Positions 54,022 through 63,881 are shown, numbered from the stretch's first letter. The stretch: 64,000 nucleotides of DNA from Kordia sp. (GCF_022447245.1 NZ_JAKVBC010000026.1:16067-80066), one strand, 5' to 3'. Program-made: numbers and translations. The notes: generated by a model from the letters alone, not told the origin.

Positions 54022-54054
54022 TTGTATATTTTTTCTTGGGAAAATGTATCTTTG
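54022..54054 (+). promoter_or_regulatory. Promoter of the TerB-DnaJ gene
   Basis: TTG at 54022-54024, a 22-base spacer and TATCTTTG at 54047-54054 fit the Bacteroidota -33/-7 consensus. Transcription would start near 54060, about ten bases before ATG 54070, which rules out the longer upstream frame. Confidence 0.65.
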
Positions 54055-54069
54055 GTAAAAAACAAATAT

Positions 54070-54882
54070 ATGAGTGGATTTGCAAGCTGGATTGGAGGCG
54101 CTTTAGGCTGGACCCTAGGTGGTCCAATTGGAGCCGCTATTGGCTTTGCCATTGGAACAGCCGTTGATAAAGCAACTTCAAAAGGATTATTACTTGAAGA
54201 ACCAAAAAGAGAACGAAGACAACGCAGAAGAAGAGCAGAACCTACGTATGAAAAGAGAAGACGACGTAGAACTACAACTGCACAAAAACAATCACAAACC
54301 AAATCCGGAGATTTTGAAGTAAGTTTACTAGTGCTTTCTGCCATTATTATGAAAGTTGATGGAGAAGTCTCAGAATCTGAAAAGAATTATGTACGTGACT
54401 ATTTTGTAAAAATGTATGGAAAAGAACGTTCTAATAATGCGTTTAAACTTTTCAATGGCTTACTTAAAAAAGAAGATATTTCTACACGCCAAGTATGTCA
54501 GCAAATCCAAACACACATGGATCATTCTTCACGCTTGCAATTATTGCACTATTTGTTTGGAGTAACCAAAGCAGATGGTCATGTAAGTGAAGAAGAAGTG
54601 GAATTGATTGAAAAAATTGCAGGATACTTATATATTAATGATCGCGATTACCAATCAATCAAAGCAATGTTTTACAGTGCTACAGATAGTGCTTACATCA
54701 TTCTGGAAATAGACAAATCTGCGACCAATAACGAAATCAAAAAAGCATATCGTAAAATGGCAAAAAAATACCATCCAGATAAGCTACAACATTTAGGAGA
54801 AGAACACGTAAAAGGAGCCGAAGAGAAATTTCAACGTGTACAAAAAGCCTATGAGCATTTACAAAAAGAACGCGGATTTTAA
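54070..54882 (+). CDS. TerB-domain protein with C-terminal DnaJ domain (DjlA-like)
   Basis: 270 aa from ATG 54070. The N-terminus is Gly/Ala-rich (GFASWIGGALGWTLGGPIGA), a membrane-associating or inserting segment. Next comes a strongly basic linker (KRERRQRRRRAE). TerB-like helices follow (about 85-195; LLVLSAIIMKVDGEVSESEK, FGVTKADGHVSEEEVELI). The J domain closes the protein, with the HPD motif in AYRKMAKKYHPDKLQHLG near residue 235. It would recruit Hsp70 (DnaK) near the membrane. The TerB-DnaJ order matches DjlA; an acidic linker of E. coli DjlA is replaced here by a basic one. Confidence 0.85.
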   Translation: MSGFASWIGGALGWTLGGPIGAAIGFAIGTAVDKATSKGLLLEEPKRERRQRRRRAEPTYEKRRRRRTTTAQKQSQTKSGDFEVSLLVLSAIIMKVDGEVSESEKNYVRDYFVKMYGKERSNNAFKLFNGLLKKEDISTRQVCQQIQTHMDHSSRLQLLHYLFGVTKADGHVSEEEVELIEKIAGYLYINDRDYQSIKAMFYSATDSAYIILEIDKSATNNEIKKAYRKMAKKYHPDKLQHLGEEHVKGAEEKFQRVQKAYEHLQKERGF

Positions 54883-54947
54883 TTTTAAAAACAATTTATT
54901 AACTAACCTAATACAAAAACCCCCATACCAAAAACCTATAATTACTC

Positions 54948-55535
54948 ATGAGCGACTTTTGGATTTTTTTTAAACTAGGAATACATCATATTCTTAACAT
55001 TGAAGGATTAGATCACATTCTTTTTTTAGTAGTACTAATAATTGCATACACTTTTAACGATTGGAAAAGAGTATTGTGGTTGGTAAGTGCTTTTACACTT
55101 GGTCATACTTTGTCCTTACTTTTAGCAACCTATGGTGCCGTAAAAGTTAATGGTAGCATTGTAGAGTTCTTTGTATTAGTAACCATTTTTATAATGGCAC
55201 TATACAATATTTTTACTGCAGGCAAAAATACAAACAAAACAAAAGGAATTGTACTAATTATATCTGCATTATTTTTCGGGATTATTCACGGTTTAGCATT
55301 TGCAAAAGATTTCAAATCGATGGTGGCTGCTGGTATTGATGATAAATTATTGCCTTTATTAGAATTTACATTAGGAATTGAAGTAGCTCAAATCATAGTT
55401 GTTTTTGTCGTACTGATTATCTCTTTTATTTTTCAGACCATATTCAGATTTTCAAAACGCGATTGGATAATGGTTGTTTCTTCCATTGTAATAGGTGTAT
55501 TAATTCCAGAACTTATCAAAGCAAGATTTTGGTAA
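54948..55535 (+). CDS. HupE/UreJ-family membrane protein
   Basis: 195-aa protein with about six hydrophobic segments. The family signature GIHHILNIEGLDHILFLVVL and FTLGHTLSLLLATYG are clear, with His residues that could bind a metal. HupE/UreJ proteins transport nickel or cobalt in hydrogenase and urease operons; here no such operon is adjacent, so the ion is open. It follows the TerB-DnaJ gene by 65 bases. Confidence 0.85.
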   Translation: MSDFWIFFKLGIHHILNIEGLDHILFLVVLIIAYTFNDWKRVLWLVSAFTLGHTLSLLLATYGAVKVNGSIVEFFVLVTIFIMALYNIFTAGKNTNKTKGIVLIISALFFGIIHGLAFAKDFKSMVAAGIDDKLLPLLEFTLGIEVAQIIVVFVVLIISFIFQTIFRFSKRDWIMVVSSIVIGVLIPELIKARFW

Positions 55536-55649
55536 AAAATTAACAACGAAGTTATTGTGATTCCATCAGAAAGCTGATATCTTCGTTATGAAAGTAAATA
55601 AGCAGCTTTTACAGTTACTTTTTTTCGCTCTAAAAAGATAAATTTGAGG

Positions 55650-56084
55650 ATGCCAAAACAAAAACAAACTAAATACGACCATGCCTATTTACGCATGGCA
55701 AAAGAATGGGGGAAACTCTCTTATTGCAAGCGTAAACAAGTTGGTGCGATTATTGTAAAAGATAGAATGATTATTTCCGATGGTTATAACGGAACCCCAT
55801 CTGGATTTGAAAATTTCTGTGAAGATGATGAAGGATATACAAAATGGTATGTGCTTCACGCTGAAGCCAATGCTATTCTAAAAGTTGCAGCTTCTACACA
55901 ATCTTGCAAAGGAGCAACATTGTATGTGACATTATCTCCATGTAGAGAATGTAGCAAATTGATACATCAATCAGGAATTACACGAGTTGTATATTTAGAT
56001 GCCTACAAAGACGACTCAGGGATACAATTTTTAAAAAAAGCAGGCGTTGAAGTAGAACATATTCCAAATGTTGAAGCCTCATAA
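55650..56084 (+). CDS. Deoxycytidylate (dCMP) deaminase
   Basis: 144 aa from ATG 55650. An in-frame TTG two codons upstream (55644) is possible but overlaps TAAATTTG, a -7-like sequence. The zinc site is LHAEANAIL (HAE) and LSPCRECSKLIHQ (PCxxC). Other dCMP-deaminase features are KRKQVGAIIVKDR and DGYNGTPSGFENFCED, whose Asn-Gly-Thr binds the phosphate side. It makes dUMP for thymidylate synthesis. It precedes the S41 peptidase by 12 bases and may be co-transcribed. Confidence 0.92.
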   Translation: MPKQKQTKYDHAYLRMAKEWGKLSYCKRKQVGAIIVKDRMIISDGYNGTPSGFENFCEDDEGYTKWYVLHAEANAILKVAASTQSCKGATLYVTLSPCRECSKLIHQSGITRVVYLDAYKDDSGIQFLKKAGVEVEHIPNVEAS

Positions 56085-56096
56085 AATAAACGTATT

Positions 56097-57695
56097 TTGA
56101 ATAAAAGAACACAATATTTACTTCCCGCGATCATTGCAGCTGCAGTTGCCGCAGGTGTATTTATTGGTGGAAAATTAAATTTTAGTGCATCGCCAGAAAC
56201 ACTATTCTCTTCAAATACAAGCAAGGACAAGCTAAATCGATTGATTGACTATATTGATTACGAATATGTTGATGATGTCAATGTGGATAGTATTGTAGAT
56301 GTAACCGTAAACAATATCTTAGAAAATCTTGATCCACATTCAGTGTACATTTCTTCAGATGATGAAAAAAGAGTTGCCGAAAACATGCAAGGTGATTTTG
56401 TCGGTGTCGGAATTCGCTTTGACATGGTAAATGATACTTTAACAGTCATTCGAACTTTAGAAGGCGGACCAAGTATTGCTGCAGGAATCAAAGCAGGCGA
56501 TCGTATTTTAATGGCAGATAAAGATACTTTGTATGGCAAAAATATGCGCAATACAGAAATCATTTCTAGATTGAAAGGAACAGAAGCGACCTCTGTCAAC
56601 CTAAAAATCTACCGTAAACAAACGAACGAAGAATTTGATATTGATCTCAAAAGAGCCAAAGTTCCTATTAAAAGTGTCGTTGCACATTATATGCTAACAG
56701 ATGATTTAGGATATATAAAAATCAATCGTTTTGCTGAAACTACATATGATGAATTTGAAGAAGCGCTTGAAAGTTTACAACGACAAGGTGCAAGAAATTT
56801 AACCTTAGATTTACGTGACAATCCAGGAGGAATCTTAGATGTGACTCGTGAAATTGCAGACGAATTCTTAAAAGATGGAAAGTTGATTCTTTTTACAAAA
56901 AATAAAAAAGGAGAAATTGATAAATATTATGCAACTGATGATGGTAGTTTTGAAGATGGAGAAGTATATGTATTAATCAATGAAAAATCAGCTTCTGCTA
57001 GCGAAATTGTTGCAGGTGCATTGCAAGACAATGACAAAGGTATTATTGTGGGAAGAAGATCTTTTGGAAAAGGATTGGTACAACGACCAATGCCATTAGG
57101 CGATGGTTCGGTAGTGCGTTTGACAATTTCTCGTTATTACACACCAACAGGACGTTCTATTCAACGTTCTTACAAAAAAGGAAACAAAGATTACTTTGAT
57201 GAATATTACGAGCGCTTTAAATCAGGAGAACTAAAGTCGATGGACAGTATCAAAGTGGCAGATTCGTTAAAGTTTGAAACGCCAAAAGGAAAAATTGTCT
57301 ATGGCGGTGGCGGAATTATTCCTGATGTATTTGTACCACTATTAAGCTCGCCAGAAGAATTGTCACTCGAACGTGGTTTGCGTGCAAAAATTGTAGGGTA
57401 TATTGATGACTTTGTATTTTACAAATTAGAAGCTGACAGGGCAAAGTATAAAAATATCTCTTTACAAGAATTTATGCGTGATTTTGAAATTACAGACGAA
57501 ATGCTAATAGAATATACAGATTTCTTAAGTGAAATGAGAGGACAACGTATCTACATTGAAAAATATGCAGATCAAATGAAAAGGCATATTAAAGCAATCT
57601 TCGTTGAGCAATTATACGGTACCAATGGTTACCAACAACAACTCAATGTTGGTGACGAAATGATTGAAAAGGTAATCGAATTACATAGTAATTAG
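56097..57695 (+). CDS. S41-family C-terminal processing peptidase
   Basis: 532-aa exported serine peptidase of the CtpA type. It starts at TTG 56097 and shows a signal anchor (LLPAIIAAAVAAGVFIGG). A PDZ domain (about 85-170; GVGIRFDMVNDTLTVIRTLE) precedes the peptidase core. The catalytic Ser lies in EKSASASEIVAGAL and the catalytic Lys in GRRSFGKGLVQRPM. A long C-terminal helical tail (about 400-532) follows. It would trim the C-termini of exported proteins, perhaps T9SS cargo or misfolded proteins. No ATG fits the family start better, so TTG is kept. Confidence 0.9.
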   Translation: MNKRTQYLLPAIIAAAVAAGVFIGGKLNFSASPETLFSSNTSKDKLNRLIDYIDYEYVDDVNVDSIVDVTVNNILENLDPHSVYISSDDEKRVAENMQGDFVGVGIRFDMVNDTLTVIRTLEGGPSIAAGIKAGDRILMADKDTLYGKNMRNTEIISRLKGTEATSVNLKIYRKQTNEEFDIDLKRAKVPIKSVVAHYMLTDDLGYIKINRFAETTYDEFEEALESLQRQGARNLTLDLRDNPGGILDVTREIADEFLKDGKLILFTKNKKGEIDKYYATDDGSFEDGEVYVLINEKSASASEIVAGALQDNDKGIIVGRRSFGKGLVQRPMPLGDGSVVRLTISRYYTPTGRSIQRSYKKGNKDYFDEYYERFKSGELKSMDSIKVADSLKFETPKGKIVYGGGGIIPDVFVPLLSSPEELSLERGLRAKIVGYIDDFVFYKLEADRAKYKNISLQEFMRDFEITDEMLIEYTDFLSEMRGQRIYIEKYADQMKRHIKAIFVEQLYGTNGYQQQLNVGDEMIEKVIELHSN

Positions 57696-57716
57696 TGTCT
57701 TTACTTTAAAAGGTCA

Positions 57717-57765
57717 TTTCGAGTGTCGAATCTGTGATTCGTAGTATTGAGAAGTACTTTGAATA
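57717..57765. repeat. Intergenic repeat with palindrome
   Basis: GTCATTTCGAGTGTCGAATC, followed by a CGAATC-TGT-GATTCG hairpin and AGAAGTACTTTGA, in the gap between two convergent genes (57695 and 57818). The TCATTTCGAG start is of the kind seen in flavobacterial intergenic repeats. No gene or terminator was seen in the rest of the gap. Confidence 0.5.
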
Positions 57766-57817
57766 GTTTGTTTGAAACCATGTCTTAATCAGCATCGCGT
57801 TAAACCATTCAAAAAAA

Positions 57818-58420
57818 TCAAACCTTATCGTGTACTTTTGTGTGATTTCCATCATTCCAAAGGGTTAAAATATCGGTAGCAACTTGCGCGCCAGTTCCGG
57901 CAGCAATAGCAAACTGACTTCTCCAACCTGCAATCGTTCCACATACATATAAACCATCTTTTATAAGATGATCTTCATTTTTTAAATACACGCGGTCTTT
58001 TTTAGCAGCTGCTCTTGGATGTGGTGCAATAAATTCGTCTAAGCCGTCAATAGTAAACGGCTTGGCATAATTCAACGCAACTACAACTACTTTGCTTTCG
58101 TACGTGTTCTTGTTTGTGATGATTTGAAAATTGCCAGCTTCACCTTTGATCTCCTCTACTTTTTCGTTCTCGATTTGTACAACATGTGGATATGTTTCAG
58201 ACAGTTGAGTTTGTCCTTCTTCCATAATAGAAGCTCCAGTAGTTCCTTTTGGAAAACCGAGGACATTATTAAACAATGCATTTTGCAAATGCGAAGATTT
58301 TTGATGTATTACAATTCCAATCTTTTTATCTGCGGCAAAAGCTTTCTCCTTGGCAGAACCTAACACGAGCGCACATTGCATTCCTGAAACGCCGCCACCA
58401 ATTACAAGTACGTCAAACAT
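57818..58420 (-). CDS. FAD/NAD(P)-binding oxidoreductase-like protein, short
   Basis: 200-aa flavoprotein-like protein. The dinucleotide fold start is DVLVIGGGVSGMQCALVLG (GxGxxG), and the C-terminal part DGLYVCGTIAGWRSQFAIAA resembles the FAD-binding end of thioredoxin reductases. It lacks the CxxC redox pair and most of the NADPH domain, so the usual activity is not expected. Function is unknown. Its start overlaps the stop of the upstream small membrane protein gene by one base. Confidence 0.75.
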   Translation of the reverse strand: MFDVLVIGGGVSGMQCALVLGSAKEKAFAADKKIGIVIHQKSSHLQNALFNNVLGFPKGTTGASIMEEGQTQLSETYPHVVQIENEKVEEIKGEAGNFQIITNKNTYESKVVVVALNYAKPFTIDGLDEFIAPHPRAAAKKDRVYLKNEDHLIKDGLYVCGTIAGWRSQFAIAAGTGAQVATDILTLWNDGNHTKVHDKV

Positions 58421-58626
58421 TACTTCTTATGATTATCTATTTTTTCTTGAATTTTTTTAGAAGTCAAGAAGATTAATAAAATCATAATAGCACATAAAGC
58501 TGCTACAATACTAATTACAGCAACTAAACTATCACCTTGTAATAAATTATCAAAATCGAGTTTTGTCACATTGTAAATGCTAAGTACTACAGCCAGTGCA
58601 ATAAATATATAAGAGAATGTTTTCAT
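58420..58626 (-). CDS. Small two-span membrane protein
   Basis: 68 aa from ATG 58626; a longer frame from 58689 adds 21 residues (with LVYAKSSLLKKRK) that are not hydrophobic and are doubtful. Two hydrophobic segments (FSYIFIALAVVLSIYNV, LVAVISIVAALCAIMILLIF) and a charged end (KKIQEKIDNHKK). No family recognised. Coupled by one base overlap to the oxidoreductase-like gene downstream. Confidence 0.5.
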   Translation of the reverse strand: MKTFSYIFIALAVVLSIYNVTKLDFDNLLQGDSLVAVISIVAALCAIMILLIFLTSKKIQEKIDNHKK

Positions 58627-58708
58627 TTTTCTTTTTTTTAGAAGTGAACTTTTTGCGTATACAAGCTCTTTTAGAAATTGCATACGCATTTATTTATGTG
58701 TTGCAAAA

Positions 58709-59293
58709 TTAAAGAAATATTTGCTTCATACCTGTAGTAAATATTTTAACTGCAATAGCTAATAGAATTACTCCAAAAACTTTGCGTAAAATACGAATTC
58801 CGTTTTGCCCTAACATGCGTTCAATCTTAGCAGAAGCTTTTAACACAGCGTACATAATAATCATATTGATTAAAATAGCAATCACAATGTTTGCGGCGCT
58901 AAACTCTGCACGAAGTGATAGGATAGAAGTCAAACTTCCTGGTCCTGCAACCAAAGGAAACGCAATAGGAAATACAGAAGCATCACTCATACTACCTTCG
59001 CCATCTTCCTTAAATATAGTAATTCCTAAAATCATTTCTAAAGCTAAAAAGAACAATACAAACGAACCTGCAATGGCAAATTGACTCGCAGAAATGTCTA
59101 TCAAACTCAATAAACTCTCTCCAACAAATAAAAATACGGTTAAAATTATACCAGCAATAATCGTGGCTTTTCCCGATTGAATGTGTCCTGTCTTACGACG
59201 TAAATCGATGATAATAGGAATATTTCCAATAATATCAATAACGGCAAAAAGCACCATACTTGCCGTTAAAATGTGCTTAAAATTTAATTCCAT
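58709..59293 (-). CDS. MarC-family membrane protein
   Basis: 194-aa protein with six hydrophobic segments, matching the MarC/UPF0056 family: start HILTASMVLFAVIDIIGNIP, ATIIAGIILTVFLFVGESLL, and FPLVAGPGSLTSILSL. The end FGVILLAIAVKIFTTGMKQI is typical. Function of MarC is not established despite its old link to antibiotic resistance. A good -33/-7 promoter lies upstream on the minus strand (TTG, 18 bases, TACTTTTG). Confidence 0.9.
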   Translation of the reverse strand: MELNFKHILTASMVLFAVIDIIGNIPIIIDLRRKTGHIQSGKATIIAGIILTVFLFVGESLLSLIDISASQFAIAGSFVLFFLALEMILGITIFKEDGEGSMSDASVFPIAFPLVAGPGSLTSILSLRAEFSAANIVIAILINMIIMYAVLKASAKIERMLGQNGIRILRKVFGVILLAIAVKIFTTGMKQIFL

Positions 59294-59317
59294 TTTGATA
59301 CATTTTTAAATTCGCGG

Positions 59318-59346
59318 CAAAAGTACACTATTCGCCTAACTATCAA
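59318..59346 (-). promoter_or_regulatory. Promoter of the MarC gene
   Basis: Minus strand TTG (59344-59346), an 18-base spacer and TACTTTTG (59318-59325) fit the Bacteroidota consensus; the start codon at 59293 leaves a leader of about 20 bases. Confidence 0.65.
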
Positions 59347-59440
59347 AGAGAAAAGTGATATTTTTTAGGTTAAATTTAGGTGAATATTTCAACGTTTCTA
59401 AATTTGAATGTAAAGTCAAAATAAACAGTCAGAAAAAAGG

Positions 59441-59448
59441 TATATTTG
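59441..59448 (+). promoter_or_regulatory. -7 box directly before the DUF3109 start
   Basis: TATATTTG ends four bases before ATG 59453, so transcription should begin at or within a few bases of the start codon. This predicts a leaderless or nearly leaderless transcript. No TTG lies at the right -33 distance. Confidence 0.45.
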
Positions 59449-59452
59449 CGGC

Positions 59453-60022
59453 ATGTTTCAGTTAGGTAAAACCATCATTTCAGAAGATATTATTGAGAAT
59501 GATTTTGTGTGCAATTTATCTGCATGCAAAGGAGAATGTTGTGTAGCAGGTGATGCAGGTGCGCCACTTGAAGAAGAGGAAATCAAAACCTTAGATGCTA
59601 TTTATGATACCGTAAAACCCTTTTTACGCAAAGAAGGCATCGAAGCTATTGAGGAACAAGGAACCTATATCGTTAGAGAAAATGGCGACTTGGAAACACC
59701 TTTAATAAACGGAGCCGAATGTGCGTATGTAATTTTTGATGAAAAAAATACAGCATTGTGCGGAATTGAAGAAGTCTATAATAAAGGTTTAATAGATTGG
59801 AAAAAACCAATTTCTTGCCACTTATATCCAATACGTGTAGAAGCATATAGTGACTTTGCAGCGGTTAATTATCACAGATGGCCAATTTGTGATGATGCAT
59901 GCTCTTTAGGAAAAGAATTACAAGTGCCGATTTATAAATTTGTCAAAGAAGCTTTGGTGCGAAAATTTGGAGAAGATTGGTACAGTGAATTAGAAAAAAC
60001 TGCAAAAAAATTGGGCCGCTAA
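59453..60022 (+). CDS. DUF3109-family Cys-rich protein
   Basis: 189-aa protein of the DUF3109 family. Eight Cys residues are spread in conserved contexts: FVCNLSACKGECCVAGD near the N-terminus, GAECAYVIF, CGIEEVY, PISCHLYPIRV and ICDDACSLG. The pattern suggests an iron-sulfur or zinc site, similar to YkgJ-type proteins. Enzymatic role is unknown. It lies 160 bases after the divergent MarC start and 272 bases before nrdB; a -7 box sits immediately upstream of the ATG. Confidence 0.88.
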   Translation: MFQLGKTIISEDIIENDFVCNLSACKGECCVAGDAGAPLEEEEIKTLDAIYDTVKPFLRKEGIEAIEEQGTYIVRENGDLETPLINGAECAYVIFDEKNTALCGIEEVYNKGLIDWKKPISCHLYPIRVEAYSDFAAVNYHRWPICDDACSLGKELQVPIYKFVKEALVRKFGEDWYSELEKTAKKLGR

Positions 60023-60294
60023 TTCTTAAAAAATCATTTTCTCATTTTTTTTTAAAAAGTCTTGTTTTATCGCTGCTAGCAAAGAATTGATTCTTGTAAG
60101 TTAATGAAAACCAATTAAAAATGCCATTTTAGAAATCACTTAAAAAGTAGGAAAAAACCGTATTGTTGTTAAAAACTCGCAAACTTTGTGAATAAGTTAC
60201 ACTTTCATTTCCGAAGACATTTTTCAATCTTTGTTATTCCCAAATCAAACAATAGTCTTTTACCCAATTTTACATTAAAAAACTCGATAATTTT

Positions 60295-61275
60295 ATGTCA
60301 TCAGCAACAGAACCCATATTACAAGAAAACAAAGACAGATTTGTGATTTTTCCAATCAAACATGCAGATATTTGGGAATGGTATAAGAAATCTGAAGCTA
60401 GTTTTTGGACAGCTGAAGAAATTGACCTTCACCAAGATTTGACAGATTGGACTACTAAGCTGAATGATGACGAGCGTTATTTTATAAAACATATTCTTGC
60501 ATTTTTTGCGGCATCAGATGGAATTGTAAATGAAAACTTAGCAGAGAACTTTGTAAATGAAGTACAATATTCTGAAGCTAAATTTTTCTACGGATTCCAA
60601 ATCATGATGGAAAACATTCATTCGGAAACATATTCGTTGTTAATTGACACGTATGTGAAAGATGAAAAAGAAAAAGACAAGTTGTTTAAGGCAATCGAAA
60701 ATTTCCCAGCCATCAAAAAGAAGGCAGATTGGGCTTTACAATGGATTGAATCACCAAGCTTTGCAGAACGTTTAATTGCGTTTGCAGCCGTTGAAGGTAT
60801 TTTCTTTTCAGGAGCTTTCTGTTCTATTTATTGGTTGAAGAAAAGAGGAATTATGCCAGGATTAACGTTCTCTAACGAGTTAATTTCTCGTGATGAAGGT
60901 GTTCACTGTGATTTTGCAGTGCATTTACACAATAATCACTTGGTAAACAAAGTTCCAAAAGAACGTATTCGTGCTATTATAGTGGATGCACTTAATATTG
61001 AACGCGAATTCATTACAGAGTCTTTACCTGTAAGTCTTATTGGAATGAATGCAAAATTAATGACTCAATACTTGGAGTTTGTTACAGACAGACTTTTACA
61101 AGAATTAGGTTGTGAGAAAGAATACAATGTATCGAATCCATTTGATTTCATGGATATGATTTCGCTACAAGGTAAAACTAACTTCTTTGAAAAAAGAGTA
61201 TCAGAATATCAAAAAGCAGGTGTTCTGAATAAAGAAGAAGAGAAAGACAAATTTAGCTTTGACGCTGATTTCTAA
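60295..61275 (+). CDS. nrdB: Class I ribonucleotide reductase, beta subunit, eukaryote-like
   Basis: Radical-generating R2 subunit that supports reduction of ribonucleotides to deoxyribonucleotides. 326 aa. Diiron ligands D75 ([11 protein letters not shown]), E106 and H109 ([13 protein letters not shown]), the radical Tyr Y113 in the same motif, and the second pair in [12 protein letters not shown] and [11 protein letters not shown]. The block [10 protein letters not shown] to [20 protein letters not shown] closely follows mouse R2, and the C-terminal tail FSFDADF matches the R1-binding tail. 153 bases upstream of nrdA, same direction; no NrdR box could be identified. Confidence 0.96.
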   Translation: MSSATEPILQENKDRFVIFPIKHADIWEWYKKSEASFWTAEEIDLHQDLTDWTTKLNDDERYFIKHILAFFAASDGIVNENLAENFVNEVQYSEAKFFYGFQIMMENIHSETYSLLIDTYVKDEKEKDKLFKAIENFPAIKKKADWALQWIESPSFAERLIAFAAVEGIFFSGAFCSIYWLKKRGIMPGLTFSNELISRDEGVHCDFAVHLHNNHLVNKVPKERIRAIIVDALNIEREFITESLPVSLIGMNAKLMTQYLEFVTDRLLQELGCEKEYNVSNPFDFMDMISLQGKTNFFEKRVSEYQKAGVLNKEEEKDKFSFDADF

Positions 61276-61385
61276 AAGAGAACTCCTTTGATTTTGGTTG
61301 TTCTGCAATCAAAATTTTAAAACACATTAATAAAATTCCAACTACTGATTTTTTTCGCCGAAAAATTGGTAAAAACACTAACCCC

Positions 61386-61408
61386 TTTTCTGAACGAAAG
61401 TCAGAAAA
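61386..61408 (+). promoter_or_regulatory. Hairpin upstream of nrdA
   Basis: TTTTCTGA and TCAGAAAA are perfect 8-base arms with a seven-base loop (ACGAAAG), 20 bases before the nrdA start. It could set mRNA processing or translation between nrdB and nrdA; it has no T-run and is unlikely to be a terminator. Confidence 0.4.
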
Positions 61409-61428
61409 AATAAAAAACAGATGAGCGT

Positions 61429-63855
61429 ATGTTTGTAGTAAAAAGAGACGGAAGAAAAGAGCCAATGATGTTTGACAAGATCACTTCACGAGTGAGAAAG
61501 TTATGTTATGGCTTAAACGATTTGGTAGATCCTGTAAAAGTTGCCATGCGAGTTATTGAAGGCTTGTATGATGGTGTAACTACTTCAGAATTAGATAATT
61601 TAGCAGCAGAAGTTGCTGCCACAATGACAACGACGCATCCTGATTATGCACGATTGGCTGCGCGTATTTCCGTATCTAACTTACATAAAAACACAAAGAA
61701 GTCATTTTCTGAAACAATGGTTGATTTGTATGAATGTGTAAATCCTAGAACAGGAAAAAAAGCACCATTATTGTCAGATGAGGTATATAAGGTAATCATG
61801 GACAATGCAGATCGTTTGGATTCTACTATTATCTATAACCGCGATTTTGGCTATGATTATTTCGGATTCAAAACTTTAGAACGTTCATATTTATTAAAGT
61901 TAAATGGAAAAATCGCAGAACGCCCACAGCACATGTTGATGCGTGTTTCTGTTGGAATTCACTTAAATGACTTAGATGCAGCGATTGAAACCTATGAGTT
62001 AATGTCTAAAAAATACTTTACACATGCAACTCCAACCTTATTCAACTCTGGAACTCCAAAACCGCAAATGTCATCATGCTTCTTATTGGCAATGCAAGAT
62101 GATAGTATTGACGGAATCTACGATACTCTTAAACAAACGGCGAAAATATCTCAATCAGCAGGAGGAATAGGTTTATCTATTCACAATGTTCGTGCTACAG
62201 GTTCATATATTGCAGGAACCAATGGAACGAGTAACGGAATTGTGCCAATGCTTCGTGTATATAATGATACAGCGCGTTATGTAGATCAAGGTGGAGGAAA
62301 ACGTAAAGGTTCGTTCGCTATTTATGTAGAACCTTGGCATGCCGATATTTTTGACTTCTTAGATTTAAAGAAGAATCACGGAAAGGAAGAAATGCGTGCG
62401 CGTGACTTGTTTTATGCAATGTGGATTCCAGATTTATTCATGAAACGTGTAGAAGAAGACGGACCATGGACGTTAATGTGTCCAAACGAATGTCCAAACT
62501 TATTCAATGTGCATAGTGACGAGTTTGAAGCATTGTATTTAAAATACGAATCTGCAGGAAAAGGAAGAAAAACAATTAAGGCGCGTGAGTTATGGGAGAA
62601 AATCCTAGAATCTCAAATTGAAACAGGGACGCCATACATGTTATATAAAGATGCGGCAAATCGTAAGTCAAACCAAAAGAATTTAGGAACTATTCGTTCG
62701 TCAAATTTATGTACAGAAATCATGGAGTATACATCTCCAGATGAAGTAGCGGTTTGTAACTTGGCTTCGATTGCATTGCCAATGTTTATTAAAGGAAAAG
62801 AATTTGATCACCAAGAGTTATTCCGTGTTACGAAGCGTGTAACGAAGAACTTAAACAAGGTAATTGATAGAAATTACTACCCTGTAAAAGAAGCGGAAAA
62901 TTCAAACTTCCGTCACCGTCCAATTGGATTAGGTGTACAAGGGTTGGCAGATACATTTATCAAGCTGCGTATGCCATTTACGTCTGATGAAGCTAAAAAA
63001 TTGAACCAAGAAATCTTTGAAACGCTTTATTTTGCGGCAGTTACTGCTTCTATGGAAATGGCAAAAGAAGAAGGTCCATACCAAACTTATGAAGGTTCAC
63101 CAATATCACAAGGAGAATTCCAACACAACCTATGGGGAATTAAAGATGAGGAGTTAAGTGGACGTTGGAATTGGGCAGAATTACGTGAGCAAGTAGCAGA
63201 AAACGGTGTGCGTAACTCACTATTAGTAGCGCCAATGCCAACAGCTTCTACATCACAAATTCTTGGAAACAACGAATGTTTTGAGCCATATACATCGAAC
63301 ATTTATACACGTAGAGTACTTTCTGGAGAATTCATTGTAGTAAACAAGCATTTATTAGAAGACTTAGTGAATTTAGGATTATGGACGGAAGATTTAAAGC
63401 AAGAATTAATGCGTGCGAATGGTTCTATCCAACACATTGATGAAATTCCACAAGACATTAAAGATTTATATAAGACAGTTTGGGAATTGAGTATGAAAGA
63501 TATCATCGATATGTCCCGTCACAGAGGATATTTCATTGACCAATCACAGTCGTTAAACTTATTTATGGAAGGCGCAACGATGGCAAAATTAACATCAATG
63601 CACTTCTATGCATGGAAGTCAGGATTAAAAACAGGAATGTACTACTTACGAACAAAATCGGCAGTAGATGCCATCAAATTTACAGTGAAAAAGGCAGCGA
63701 AACAAGCGCCAGTTGCAGCAACCGTAACTACAGCTGTAGCAGAGGCAAAGCCAAAACCAGTAGCTGTAGAGCCATTGACGCCACAAGAATTACAAGAAAT
63801 GTTATCAAGAGCTAGAGAAAGTGAAGATGATGATTGCTTAATGTGCGGTTCTTAA
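61429..63855 (+). CDS. nrdA: Class I ribonucleotide reductase, alpha subunit
   Basis: Catalytic R1 subunit, 808 aa. An N-terminal ATP-cone (residues 3-90; [20 protein letters not shown]) allows dATP inhibition. Active-site residues are in [16 protein letters not shown] (first Cys of the redox pair), in [20 protein letters not shown] (Asn, Cys, Glu and second Cys), and in [16 protein letters not shown]. The C-terminal shuttle pair is CLMC in the last six residues. An Ala/Pro-rich stretch (about 755-780) links the barrel to that tail. It works with nrdB just upstream, and a terminator follows. Confidence 0.97.
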   Translation: MFVVKRDGRKEPMMFDKITSRVRKLCYGLNDLVDPVKVAMRVIEGLYDGVTTSELDNLAAEVAATMTTTHPDYARLAARISVSNLHKNTKKSFSETMVDLYECVNPRTGKKAPLLSDEVYKVIMDNADRLDSTIIYNRDFGYDYFGFKTLERSYLLKLNGKIAERPQHMLMRVSVGIHLNDLDAAIETYELMSKKYFTHATPTLFNSGTPKPQMSSCFLLAMQDDSIDGIYDTLKQTAKISQSAGGIGLSIHNVRATGSYIAGTNGTSNGIVPMLRVYNDTARYVDQGGGKRKGSFAIYVEPWHADIFDFLDLKKNHGKEEMRARDLFYAMWIPDLFMKRVEEDGPWTLMCPNECPNLFNVHSDEFEALYLKYESAGKGRKTIKARELWEKILESQIETGTPYMLYKDAANRKSNQKNLGTIRSSNLCTEIMEYTSPDEVAVCNLASIALPMFIKGKEFDHQELFRVTKRVTKNLNKVIDRNYYPVKEAENSNFRHRPIGLGVQGLADTFIKLRMPFTSDEAKKLNQEIFETLYFAAVTASMEMAKEEGPYQTYEGSPISQGEFQHNLWGIKDEELSGRWNWAELREQVAENGVRNSLLVAPMPTASTSQILGNNECFEPYTSNIYTRRVLSGEFIVVNKHLLEDLVNLGLWTEDLKQELMRANGSIQHIDEIPQDIKDLYKTVWELSMKDIIDMSRHRGYFIDQSQSLNLFMEGATMAKLTSMHFYAWKSGLKTGMYYLRTKSAVDAIKFTVKKAAKQAPVAATVTTAVAEAKPKPVAVEPLTPQELQEMLSRARESEDDDCLMCGS

Positions 63856-63881
63856 AAATATACACTTGTAAAAAACTGACG

